Shown here: piece by piece, positions 41,893 through 50,510 of the stretch
Numbering within the stretch: position 1 is the stretch's first letter
Layout of the letters: each line of letters begins with the position of its first letter
Source: Saccharopolyspora gloriosae
Lineage (GTDB): Bacteria; Actinomycetota; Actinomycetes; Mycobacteriales; Pseudonocardiaceae
DNA: 64,000 nt
Direction: 5' to 3'
NCBI RefSeq assembly: GCF_022828475.1
Contig: NZ_CP059557.1
Location: 1,922,001 to 1,986,000, forward strand
Notes under the pieces: model-generated
What the model saw: the letters and a program-made list of their open reading frames with translations, nothing else
Told to the model about the DNA's origin: nothing
The model's database searches: none
Made by a program: the position numbers and the translations under genes

Positions 41893-41945
41893 GTCGCCGC
41901 TCATCGGCTTCGCCGCTGACAAGACACGGCTCAAAAGATCACGGT
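41893..41945 (+). repeat. Short module of the dispersed repeat near 41.9 kb
   Basis: CGCCGCTCATCGGCTTCGCC, then GCTGACAAGACACGGCTCAAAAGATC, is close to the module at the end of the 51.7 kb element (CTTTCGCCGCTGACAAGACACGGATCAAGA). It lies between the TetR and enoyl-CoA hydratase genes. Confidence 0.65.
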
Positions 41946-41949
41946 CCGC

Positions 41950-42810
41950 TCAGGTCGGGCGGGTCGTGTTCTCGGTGAGCCAGGGGAGGAAGCCCGGCAG
42001 GTCGTTGGTGACGGTTCCGGGGAATCGCGGCGGCCTGCGCTCCAGGAACGACATGACGCCTTCCGCCGCGTCCTTGTTCGTCGGCAGGCCCGCGATCAGC
42101 CGGGAGTCGATCCGCGCCACGTCGTAGGGCGATTCCAGGGCGCTGAGCCGGTAGAGCATCTGGCGGATCACCGCGATCGACACCGGCGCGGTGTCGGCCG
42201 CGAGGTCACGGGCCAGCGCGTACGCCTCGTCGAGCACCTGCTCGGATTCGTGCAGGCCGTGCACCAGCCCGGCGCTCTGGGCCTCGGCGGCGTTGAAGAT
42301 CCGGCCGCTGATCATCCAATCCAGCGCGGTGCCGAGGCCGACGAGTCGCGGCAGGAACCAGGTGGAGGCGCCCTCGGGGTAGATGCCGCGCCGGGAGAAC
42401 ACGAAGCCGAACCGCGAGTCGGTGGCGGCCAGCCGGTAGTCGCAGGCGAGCGTGATGCTGGCGCCCGCGCCGACGGCCGCTCCCCGGATCGCGGCGATGA
42501 CCGGCTTGTTCATCGCGAAGATCCGCAGCGCGCAGCGGCCCGCGGGTTCCTGCCAGTCGTCCTGGTCCTCGGCGCCGTGCTCGCTGACGTCGAAGCCGCC
42601 CGCCGAGAGGTCGGCGCCGACGCAGAAGTCCTTGCCCTCGCCGGTGAACACGACGACGCGGACGTCCTCGTCCCGGTCCGCGCGGTCGAACGCGTCGGCC
42701 AGCTCGTCGGCCATCCGCAGCGTGTAGCCGTTGCGGGCTTGCGGGCGGTTCAGCGAAATCGTCGCGATCGGCCCGTCGATCCCGTAGCCGATGTCTTCGT
42801 AGCGGTCCAC
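41950..42810 (-). CDS. Enoyl-CoA hydratase/isomerase
   Basis: This 286-residue crotonase-fold protein has oxyanion loops VGADLSAGG and AAIRGAAVGAGASITLACDY. One catalytic Glu is kept in RRGIYPEGASTWFLPRLVG. The position of the second acid is less clear, so hydratase and isomerase activities both remain possible. It should act on acyl-CoA thioesters in beta-oxidation. A TTGACA palindrome lies 54 bases upstream of its start and resembles the one before the Baeyer-Villiger operon, which suggests common control. Confidence 0.9.
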   Translation of the reverse strand: MDRYEDIGYGIDGPIATISLNRPQARNGYTLRMADELADAFDRADRDEDVRVVVFTGEGKDFCVGADLSAGGFDVSEHGAEDQDDWQEPAGRCALRIFAMNKPVIAAIRGAAVGAGASITLACDYRLAATDSRFGFVFSRRGIYPEGASTWFLPRLVGLGTALDWMISGRIFNAAEAQSAGLVHGLHESEQVLDEAYALARDLAADTAPVSIAVIRQMLYRLSALESPYDVARIDSRLIAGLPTNKDAAEGVMSFLERRPPRFPGTVTNDLPGFLPWLTENTTRPT

Positions 42811-42863
42811 TTCCGCGCTCCATCCCTCGTCCGAAGTCCACAGGGTAGGGGCCGATTCGATTT

Positions 42864-42880
42864 ATTGACAAGGTGTCAAT
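42864..42880. promoter_or_regulatory. TTGACA palindrome upstream of enoyl-CoA hydratase
   Basis: ATTGACA-AGG-TGTCAAT is a perfect 7-bp inverted repeat in the hydratase/MCE gap. Its arms share TTGACA/TGTCAA with the palindrome at 32639-32658, though the spacer differs (3 against 6 bases). A further GTTGACAAGTCGACAATA stands near 43079. The rest of the gap from 42881 to 43187 holds no gene. Confidence 0.5.
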
Positions 42881-43187
42881 ATCGTCACCTCGGCCTCGCG
42901 GGCAGCGGCGCGTCGACGTCGCGCCGGGCGACCTTTCGGTACTACGTTCGGCCCGAAAGCGTTATATCTGGGGTGAACCGGTCGCGGAATCAACGACTAG
43001 AGGGGTCGGGTGTGGTAGTTCTCGACGTGATCCGCAGGCTGCTTCCTCTTCAGCTGGGGCGATCTGGATTCGAGCAATGTTGACAAGTCGACAATAAGTC
43101 ATGAGGCTGGCGCTCAATCATCCGCCACGCACGTGGGGTTTTCCTGGCGTTCGGGTGACGGCGAAATCGAAGGCAAAGGGGCCTGCG

Positions 43188-44519
43188 ATGAGTTCACTGG
43201 CGGCTCTGCGGCGACGCCTGCTGGGCTTGGCCTTGCTCATGGTCATCGTCCTGGCCGTGGCGGTGTGCATCGGCGCCTACCGCGGCGCTTTCACCCGCAC
43301 CGTGGACGTCGTGCTACGCGCCGGATCGACCGGAAACCAGATCCTGCCCGAGGCGGACGTCAAGGTCCGCGGCATGATCGTCGGCCAGGTCCGCGAGGTG
43401 GCTCCCGCCGACGGCGGCGCGGAGATGCGGCTGGCGCTGGACCCGGACAAGGTCGACGAGATCCCCGCGAACGTGACCGCTCGGCTGCTGCCCAGGACCC
43501 TGTTCGGCGAGCGCTACGTTTCCCTGGAACTCCCCCCGGAACGGTCGGCGCGACACCTGGCCGCCGGGGACGTCATCGCCCAGGACCGCGCGAAGGGGTC
43601 GGTCGAACTGGAGCAGGTGCTCGCCGACACCATGCCGCTGCTGGAGGCGGTGCACCCGCAGGACTTGGCGGTGACCCTCAACGGGTTGAACCAGGCGCTC
43701 GACGGCCGCGGCGAGTCGCTGGGCGAGACGATCACGGCGCTCAACCGCTACGTCGCCGAGCTGAACCCTTCCGTGCCGCGGCTGCAGGAGAACCTCCGCC
43801 ACGTGGTCGGCGTCGCCGAGACCTACGAGCAGGCCGCGCCGGACGTCCTGCGAGCGCTCAGCGACGTGAGCACGACGGCCCGGACGCTGACCGAGCAGCG
43901 CGCGAACCTCAGCGCGATGACCGCCCAGTTGACCACGACGTCCAACGACCTGACGGGATTCCTGGAGGCGAACTCGCAGGACCTGATCCGGCTGAACACC
44001 GCGTCCCGGCCGACGCTGGACGTGCTCGCGAAGTACTCGCCGCAGTACCCCTGCATGTTCGCGCAGAGCGCCGGGATCATTCCCAGGGTCAACGAACTGT
44101 TCGGCGTGGGCACCGACGAGCCGGGCGCGCACGTCACGCTGGAGATCACCCCCAACCGCGGGAAGTACCTGCCGGGCGAGGAACCGGAACTCGGCGACGA
44201 GCGCGGGCCGCGCTGCTACGACTTCGAGCACGCGCCGCAATACCCGCCGGACGGCCCGGTCCACGACGGCAGCGACCCGCCGCCCGCCGCCCGAACCGGG
44301 ACCGAGGGCCTGCTGCCCGGTTCGACCACCCCGTCCTCGGCGTCCTCCGGCGGGTCCGCGCACGACCTCGGAATGGCGAACTCACCGGCGGAACGCGACC
44401 TGATCGCCGGAATTCTGGCGCCTGCCCCGAACGCGGGCGGCCAGGCCCCGCCGTCGTGGTCGAGCCTGCTGCTCGGCCCGGTCCTGCGCGACACTCAGGT
44501 CACGGTGCGGCCGCGCTGA
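43188..44519 (+). CDS. Lone MCE family protein
   Basis: This 443-residue protein starts at ATG 43188. One N-terminal membrane helix (LLGLALLMVIVLAVAVCIGA) is followed by the MCE/MlaD beta domain (VDVVLRAGSTGNQILPEADV, VRGMIVGQVREV, TLFGERYVSLEL), then long helices (about 150-310) and a Pro/Ser-rich tail. MCE proteins form lipid-transfer needles at the cell envelope. Normally six mce genes follow two yrbE permease genes; here the gene is alone, so it is an orphan, perhaps working with an mce system elsewhere. A GTG at 43156 is an alternative start. Its end overlaps the convergent NACHT gene by 20 bp. Confidence 0.88.
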   Translation: MSSLAALRRRLLGLALLMVIVLAVAVCIGAYRGAFTRTVDVVLRAGSTGNQILPEADVKVRGMIVGQVREVAPADGGAEMRLALDPDKVDEIPANVTARLLPRTLFGERYVSLELPPERSARHLAAGDVIAQDRAKGSVELEQVLADTMPLLEAVHPQDLAVTLNGLNQALDGRGESLGETITALNRYVAELNPSVPRLQENLRHVVGVAETYEQAAPDVLRALSDVSTTARTLTEQRANLSAMTAQLTTTSNDLTGFLEANSQDLIRLNTASRPTLDVLAKYSPQYPCMFAQSAGIIPRVNELFGVGTDEPGAHVTLEITPNRGKYLPGEEPELGDERGPRCYDFEHAPQYPPDGPVHDGSDPPPAARTGTEGLLPGSTTPSSASSGGSAHDLGMANSPAERDLIAGILAPAPNAGGQAPPSWSSLLLGPVLRDTQVTVRPR

Positions 44520-46575
44520 CCCGATCCGGTGGGGCGAGGTGGCTGAGCAGGCGCTCGTGCCGGAACTGGTAGAGCGCGCCGTGCGTGCGCAGCACCTGGC
44601 GGTCCCGGGCGTCCTCCAGGAATGCCGCGGTCCGCCACGGCAGCCTGCCCACCAGCGGCAGCCAGATTCGGCCGAACGCGATCCACTGGCCCCAGGCGGT
44701 GAAGCCGAGGGCGACCGAGATCCCGCCGCCGACCGAGCCCAGCACCGCGAGCCGCAGCCCCTCCACAACGCCCCAATCCAGCCGGAATCCCCACAGGAAC
44801 CCGTCGGACACGGAGTACACCGCCGTCCCGACGAGGGCCACGACGATCCCGAACGTCAGGGCGAACACCCCGACGGTGCCCAGCGTGGTGCGCCTGTTCG
44901 ACCGCAGCAGTTGGATCGGCTCGGCGGTCGCGCGCACATCGACGCGCGCCTCCAGGACCGAGAGCGCGCCCACGGCGACCAGGGCGCCCGCGCTGAACAT
45001 GCCCGCGTACAGCACTCCTTCCACCCAGCCGCCCAAGAGGGCGTCGGGCTGGTGCTGCCAAGCGCGGAGCAGGCCCTCGGCGAACCTGGCGGCGAAGCCG
45101 AACGCCGCTCCCACCACGACCGCCAGCACCGCCCGGGCGACCAGCCAGCTCGTGTTGCGGGGGAGCCGCTGCTCGCCGGGGGCGGCCCGGAACAGCAGCC
45201 GCACTCGTGAGGGCTCCGGGATCCCCTTGCCGAGCAGTTGCGCGATCCAGTGGGCGGCGCCGAAGGTCACTCCGGCGATCACCCCGTTGAACGAGGCGTC
45301 CCGCAGGCACTCGCCCAGCGCCCGCAGCGGGGCGAAGCCGTGGGTGAGGTAGACCAGCCCGTGCACCACCGTCACGGAAGTGAAGATCACGAGCCCGCTG
45401 AGCAGCGCGATCACCAGCGTCCGGGTCCGGCTGCTCACCATCTCGCCGACCCGCCACCAGGCCAGCTCCTTGCCGTCCGAGTCCCGCAAGTGCCGGGCGA
45501 GGTGCCCGAGCCAGCGCTGCGGGCGCTGCTCGGGCCACGGCCGCTGCTGTCCCGCGGGCCAGCTCTCGGGTTCGTTCCGGTACACCGTGGGCAGGAATTC
45601 CTCCAGCAGATGCTCCTGCAGTGCGGCACTGGTGGGGAAGCGGGCGGTGTCGAGCAGTTCGTCGGGCTTGCGCTGGTTGCGGTAGACGCTGCGCGCCAGC
45701 GACATCATGAGCGGGTTGCGCAGCACTGCGGTGAGCTCGGCGCAGCCGGGTTCGTCCGGCGTCTCGCGCAACCGCCGCAGGATCGGCTCCCACGGGTCCG
45801 CGCCCGGGAAGGCGGTGGTGTCCGGGAGCGTCGCCGCGAGGTCGTCGCGGTCGAGTTCGGTGAGCACCACGACCTCCGCGTCGCGCAGCGCCGTTTCAGC
45901 TTGCAGTGCCTGCTGGTACGCGGGAGTGCGGCTGGTCAGCACGAACCGCCTGGGGTATTCGCCGAGGTGTCGCAGTGCCGCCGCGTGCAGCTCGTCGGGG
46001 ATCTCGTCGAGGCCGTCGAGGACGGGCAGCACCTTTTCGTCCACCACCAGCTTCCGCGCGTCCGTCGTGCCGGCGGGCAGCGGGTAGTCCTTCGACAGCC
46101 GCTCGATCAGCCAGTCGTGCAAGGAGATGGCGCTCGGGTTCCACGAGCCCAGCGAGTACAGCACCGGCACCGGCCCGTTCGGTTCGCGACGCTTCAGCGT
46201 CGTGAGCACGAAACGCATGCACAGCACGGATTTCCCGACGCCCGCGTCGCCGAGCACCACCAGGCGGCGCGGGGAGATGTCCCGGTAGAACCGGGCGATG
46301 TCACGAGGATCGTCGCGGTCGGATTCGTTCTCGGGAACTTGCGCCGGAACCTGGTGCCACCGCATCGGCAGCTCCGGCAGGATGCGCCGCCTGCGCGCCT
46401 CGCGCTCCCACCGCTCACGCACCTCCAGGGCCAGTTCCCGCAGCAGCGGAGGGTCGTCCGGTGACTGCTGGTGGAAGTGGACCGAGCCGTCGACCTTGCC
46501 GAAGCTGTGCACGTCGCCGCCGACGGTCCCGCTGACCTCGTGGCGGATCGCGTTCCGCTCGTCCCGCTGCGGCAT
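44500..46575 (-). CDS. NACHT-type NTPase with C-terminal membrane domain, copy 1
   Basis: This 691-residue protein starts at ATG 46575 (GAGGGGG upstream). The N-terminal segment SGTVGGDVHSFGKVDGSVHF is a short repeat-like beta motif common before actinobacterial NACHT domains. Walker A is VVLGDAGVGKS (about 106-116) and Walker B is LPVLDGLDEIPD (183-194). After about residue 390 come several membrane helices and a conserved end (LPWRTAAFLEDARDRQVLRT, then YQFRHERLLSHLA). Related NACHT proteins include phage-defence sensors, but membrane forms like this are of unknown role. The paralogue is at 48044. Confidence 0.9.
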   Translation of the reverse strand: MPQRDERNAIRHEVSGTVGGDVHSFGKVDGSVHFHQQSPDDPPLLRELALEVRERWEREARRRRILPELPMRWHQVPAQVPENESDRDDPRDIARFYRDISPRRLVVLGDAGVGKSVLCMRFVLTTLKRREPNGPVPVLYSLGSWNPSAISLHDWLIERLSKDYPLPAGTTDARKLVVDEKVLPVLDGLDEIPDELHAAALRHLGEYPRRFVLTSRTPAYQQALQAETALRDAEVVVLTELDRDDLAATLPDTTAFPGADPWEPILRRLRETPDEPGCAELTAVLRNPLMMSLARSVYRNQRKPDELLDTARFPTSAALQEHLLEEFLPTVYRNEPESWPAGQQRPWPEQRPQRWLGHLARHLRDSDGKELAWWRVGEMVSSRTRTLVIALLSGLVIFTSVTVVHGLVYLTHGFAPLRALGECLRDASFNGVIAGVTFGAAHWIAQLLGKGIPEPSRVRLLFRAAPGEQRLPRNTSWLVARAVLAVVVGAAFGFAARFAEGLLRAWQHQPDALLGGWVEGVLYAGMFSAGALVAVGALSVLEARVDVRATAEPIQLLRSNRRTTLGTVGVFALTFGIVVALVGTAVYSVSDGFLWGFRLDWGVVEGLRLAVLGSVGGGISVALGFTAWGQWIAFGRIWLPLVGRLPWRTAAFLEDARDRQVLRTHGALYQFRHERLLSHLAPPDRVSAAAP

Positions 46576-46750
46576 GGGCGCCCCCTCGACAAGCGTCTCC
46601 CGCACTCCGGAGATCACAAGATCCCACAATCCGGCTCCGAGGAACATCGATCGAGTCGTTCCCGCTGGAATCAGGGGATCACCTGAGCTGCGGCCGAGCC
46701 GTCGACCCGGGTGATCCCGTTGGGGGGCCGGTTCGGCGCCGACATCGACT

Positions 46751-46770
46751 TAAGGCAGTCGTCTGACTTA
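46751..46770. promoter_or_regulatory. Inverted repeat upstream of P450
   Basis: TAAGGCAG-TCGT-CTGACTTA is an inverted repeat with one mismatch pair, 48 bases before the P450 ATG, between the divergent NACHT and P450 starts. It may bind a regulator of either gene. Confidence 0.45.
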
Positions 46771-46818
46771 TCTGCTAGCGTGGGTGAAGTCCCGAATGTT
46801 CGACCACAGGAGTCGTGG

Positions 46819-48039
46819 ATGACCACCGCGGAGCCGAAGTCCTTCCCGTTCAGCAAACCGGAGCGGCTGGATCCGGAACCCCTGTTCGAGGAGTTGCGCA
46901 GGCAGCCGCTGATCCGGGTGCGGCTGCCCTACGGCGAACCCGGCTGGCTGGCCAGCCGTTACGAGGACGTCAAGCTCGTGCTCGGCGACAAGCGCTTCAG
47001 CCGCGCCGCCGGAGTCGGGCGCGACGAGGCGCGGATGCGTCCGATGCAGGGCGCCAGCGGCAACATCATGAGCATGGACCCGCCGGAGCACAGCCGATTG
47101 CGCCGGCTGGTCATGAAGGCGTTCACCCAGCGCCGGGTGGAAGCCCTGCGCCCGCGCGCGCAGGAGATCGCCGACGGCCTCGTCGACGGGATGGTCGAGC
47201 GGGGCGCACCCGCGGACCTGGTCGAGGACTTCGCGCTGCCGCTGCCGATCACCGTGATCTGCGAGCTGCTGGGCGTGCCCTACGAGGACCGCAAGGACTT
47301 CCGGGTGTGGTCGGACGCCTTCCTGTCCACGACCAAGTTCACCGTGGAGGAGGTCACCGAGTGCGTCGGCCTGCTGCGGGAGTACATGGCCCGGCTGATC
47401 GCCGAACGCCGCGAGAGCCGCCACGAGGACGGGCGCGACGACCTGCTCAGCGCGCTGGTCGCGGCCCGCGATGACGACGACCGCCTCACCGAGGACGAGA
47501 TGCTCTCGCTCGCCGAGGCGATCCTGGTGGCCGGGCACGAGACGACCGCCTCGCAGATCCCGAACTTCGTCTACGTGCTGCTCCAGCACCCCGACCAGCT
47601 GGCGCGGCTGCGAGCCGACCCCGCGCTGGTCCCGCGCGCGGTGGAGGAGCTGCTGCGCTACGTCTCGCTCGGCAACGGCGCGGGCATCCCGCGCTACGCG
47701 CTGGAGGACGTCGAGCTGGGCGGCGTGACGGTCAAGGCGGGGGAGGCGGTGCTGCCGAGCACGGCCTCGGCGAACCGCGACGCGGCCGTCTACTCCGAGC
47801 CGGACGTGCTGGACCTGCTGCGCGAGGAGGCTTCCCACGTGGGATTCGGGCACGGCGCGCACCACTGCCTCGGTGCGCCGCTGGCCCGGATGGAGCTCCA
47901 GGTAGCCCTGGACACCCTGCTGCGCCGCCTGCCGGACCTGCGCCTGGCCGCAGGGGAGGACGGCGTCGAGTGGAAGGACGGCCTGTCCACCCGCAGCCCC
48001 GAGAAGATGCCGATCAGCTGGGCACCTGCGGGCCGCTGA
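46819..48039 (+). CDS. Cytochrome P450 (CYP107-like)
   Basis: This 406-residue P450 starts MTTAEPKSFPFSKPERLDPE, with ACAGGAG seven bases upstream. The I helix is VAGHETTASQIPNFVYVLLQ, the ExxR motif is EELLRYVS and the heme loop is FGHGAHHCLGAPLARMELQ. The pattern fits CYP107-type natural-product or xenobiotic hydroxylases. It is flanked on both sides by minus-strand NACHT genes, with only four bases to the second one, an unusual setting for a P450. Confidence 0.92.
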   Translation: MTTAEPKSFPFSKPERLDPEPLFEELRRQPLIRVRLPYGEPGWLASRYEDVKLVLGDKRFSRAAGVGRDEARMRPMQGASGNIMSMDPPEHSRLRRLVMKAFTQRRVEALRPRAQEIADGLVDGMVERGAPADLVEDFALPLPITVICELLGVPYEDRKDFRVWSDAFLSTTKFTVEEVTECVGLLREYMARLIAERRESRHEDGRDDLLSALVAARDDDDRLTEDEMLSLAEAILVAGHETTASQIPNFVYVLLQHPDQLARLRADPALVPRAVEELLRYVSLGNGAGIPRYALEDVELGGVTVKAGEAVLPSTASANRDAAVYSEPDVLDLLREEASHVGFGHGAHHCLGAPLARMELQVALDTLLRRLPDLRLAAGEDGVEWKDGLSTRSPEKMPISWAPAGR

Positions 48040-48043
48040 CGGA

Positions 48044-50212
48044 TCACGTCCGGGCGCGGCGCGATCCGCGTCCGGACGTGCCGTCCCGATCCGGCTCGGA
48101 GCTCCCCGGCCGGGCGCGGTGCCGCTGCGCCAAGTGGTCTCTAAGCCGCGCGTGCCGGAACTGGTAGACCGAGCCGTGCGTGCGCAGCACGTCGAGCTCG
48201 TGGGCGTCTTGCAGGAAAGCGACCGTCCGCCAGGGCAAGCGTCTCGTCAGCGGCAGCCAGAACCTGCCGAACACGAGCCACTCGCCCCAGGCGGTGAAGC
48301 TGAGCGCGGCGCAGAGGCCGCCGCCGACCGTGCTCACCGCCGCGAACTGGATCGTCGCTGCGGTGTTCCAGCTGAGCGGGATGCCCCAGAGACTCCCGTG
48401 CAGCAGCGCGAACAGTGCGCTCCCGCTGAGTCCGACGACGGCGCCGAACGCCGGGCCGAAGATGACCAGCATGGTCAGCGTCGTGGCGCGGTTGCGCCGC
48501 AGCAGGCCGGTAGGGCTGGCGGTCGAGTCGATGTCGATGGGTGCTTCGAGTGTGGCGGCCACCCCGAACACCACTGCGGCTCCGGTCCCGTACATGACCG
48601 CGAACAGCACGCCGTCGGTCCACAAGGACGCCAGGTGCAGCGGGTTCTGCAGCCATGCCAGCAACAATCGCGAGCCGGCGCCGTTTCCGAAGCCGAATCC
48701 GACCCCGAGCAGGGCCGCCACACCGGCCCGCGTCGCGATCTTCTTGCCGGACCTTTGCGCCGACCCTCGTCCGCCGCGGATCGGCAGCCGCATCCGAGAG
48801 GGCTCCGTCCGCGCGGGTGTGACGACCAGCGCCGCCCCATAGGCGATGCCGAAACCGGCACCGGCCGGGACTGCGCTGAAGAGCCCGGTCTGCACGATCG
48901 TCGGCAGCGCATCGCCGAGTTCGTACCCGGACAGCAGGAAGACCGCTCCGCTCATGAGCGACACGGTCAGGAGAACGGCCAGCCCGGTCACGAACGCGAT
49001 CACGAGGGCGCGGGAGACGCGGTACATGCTTCCGGAGATCTGCCACCAGGCGAGGTCCTGCGTGTCCTTGAGCCGCTGCAGGTGCCGCGCGAGCAGGGCC
49101 AGCCAGCGCTCGACGTGCGCCGGCTCCCAGCTGCAGGAGATCTTGGCGGAGTGCTTGCCCGGGCGCGGGTCGAAAACCGTGGGGACGAGGTTGGCCAGCA
49201 GGTGGTCTTCCAGCGCTGCTCGGGTGCCGAACCGATTCCTGTCCAGCAGTTCGTTCGGGTCGTTGCCGTACTGGTAGATGGTTCTGGCCAGCCAGACCAT
49301 CAGCGGCGAACTCAGCGCCGCTGTGAGCCCTCGGCATCCGGCGGCGTCGGGATGTTCGCGCAGCACCGCCAGCACCGGGTCCCACGTGGTCGAGGTGCTG
49401 CCGTCGTGGTGCAACCGCTTCTTGGCGGTGCGCCACAAGTGGTCGGCGGCTTCGTCCGGAGTGAGTTCGTGCAGCTGCACCACGGTCGCTTTTCCCAGCG
49501 CTTTGGTGGTGTCCACCGCGTCCCCGTACTCCTCGGGGCGGCTCGTCAGCAGCATCGGTGCCTGGCGGTCGTCGATGGCTTCCAGCGCGATGCCGCGCAG
49601 GCCTTCCGCGATCTCGTCGAAGCCGTCGAGCACGGGCAGGACGTGACCGGCGCGGAACAGTTCGGCCGTGTCCGATTGCGGAAAGTCGCGGGCCAGCCGG
49701 TCGCGCATCCAGTCGTCGAGCTTGACAGCGGTGGGGTCCCACGAACCGAGGTTGAAGATGATCGGAACCGCTTCGTCGGGGTGGCGGGCATTCAACACGT
49801 CCAGCACGAATCGGGCGGCGAGGAACGTCTTGCCCGACCCGGCTTCGCCCAGCACCACCAGCCGCCCGTCCGGAGTGTTCCGGAAGACTTCCGTGATCCG
49901 GCTCAGCTCACCGGCCGGGTCCGGCGGTTCGTTCCCCTCGGGGTCGAGCATGTTCGCGCGGTGATCCGTCAGCGCTTCCGGTGCTTCCCGCCACTGCACC
50001 GGAATCGAAAATCGTGTGGGGCGCTCGTTCTTCCAGCGTTCGCGGACCACTGCCGCGAGCGCTCGGAGCGGTTCGACGTGCGCCCCCTGGGCGGGGTGGA
50101 TGTGCTGGTGGATCGTGATGTCCCGGCTACGTCCCACCTGAATGACGTGGCGCGCGTTCGTGGCGGTGAGGTGCGTGCTCGCGGGCTCGGGACGAGGCGC
50201 CGGATCCGACAT
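48044..50212 (-). CDS. NACHT-type NTPase with C-terminal membrane domain, copy 2
   Basis: This 722-residue paralogue of the gene at 44500 has a degenerate N-terminal motif (NARHVIQVGRSRDITIHQHI). Walker A is VLGEAGSGKT (about 120-129), Walker B is LPVLDGFDEIAE (192-203), and a similar membrane part is followed by the shared end (LPWRTVAFLQDAHELDVLRT, YQFRHARLRDHLA). It has an extra basic C-terminal tail. The first 50 residues, which usually decide what is sensed, differ most from copy 1. The NACHT fold should hydrolyse ATP or GTP on activation. Confidence 0.9.
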   Translation of the reverse strand: MSDPAPRPEPASTHLTATNARHVIQVGRSRDITIHQHIHPAQGAHVEPLRALAAVVRERWKNERPTRFSIPVQWREAPEALTDHRANMLDPEGNEPPDPAGELSRITEVFRNTPDGRLVVLGEAGSGKTFLAARFVLDVLNARHPDEAVPIIFNLGSWDPTAVKLDDWMRDRLARDFPQSDTAELFRAGHVLPVLDGFDEIAEGLRGIALEAIDDRQAPMLLTSRPEEYGDAVDTTKALGKATVVQLHELTPDEAADHLWRTAKKRLHHDGSTSTTWDPVLAVLREHPDAAGCRGLTAALSSPLMVWLARTIYQYGNDPNELLDRNRFGTRAALEDHLLANLVPTVFDPRPGKHSAKISCSWEPAHVERWLALLARHLQRLKDTQDLAWWQISGSMYRVSRALVIAFVTGLAVLLTVSLMSGAVFLLSGYELGDALPTIVQTGLFSAVPAGAGFGIAYGAALVVTPARTEPSRMRLPIRGGRGSAQRSGKKIATRAGVAALLGVGFGFGNGAGSRLLLAWLQNPLHLASLWTDGVLFAVMYGTGAAVVFGVAATLEAPIDIDSTASPTGLLRRNRATTLTMLVIFGPAFGAVVGLSGSALFALLHGSLWGIPLSWNTAATIQFAAVSTVGGGLCAALSFTAWGEWLVFGRFWLPLTRRLPWRTVAFLQDAHELDVLRTHGSVYQFRHARLRDHLAQRHRARPGSSEPDRDGTSGRGSRRART

Positions 50213-50510
50213 CCACGCCTCCTCGGGCAGTCACGTGCATGGCCGATCCCGGTGTGCTGAACGAACAAGATCCCACAACGCGGCGCGGCTGAACATCTTT
50301 CGCATGCAAATGATCGGCGAAAAACGGGCCATGTCAACGAATTCGCTGAAACGGCATATTCCGCAGTTGCTTTCGTCGATCACCGAGACGCGAATCGGAA
50401 GGTTTTCGTCGCAATCACCCGAGTGGCAGATGTTTTCGAGAACATGTTCCTGCTGTGCTGTTCCGCGATCCGCCTGGGGAGGCGGAATCGACATCAGACG
50501 GGGGAACCTG

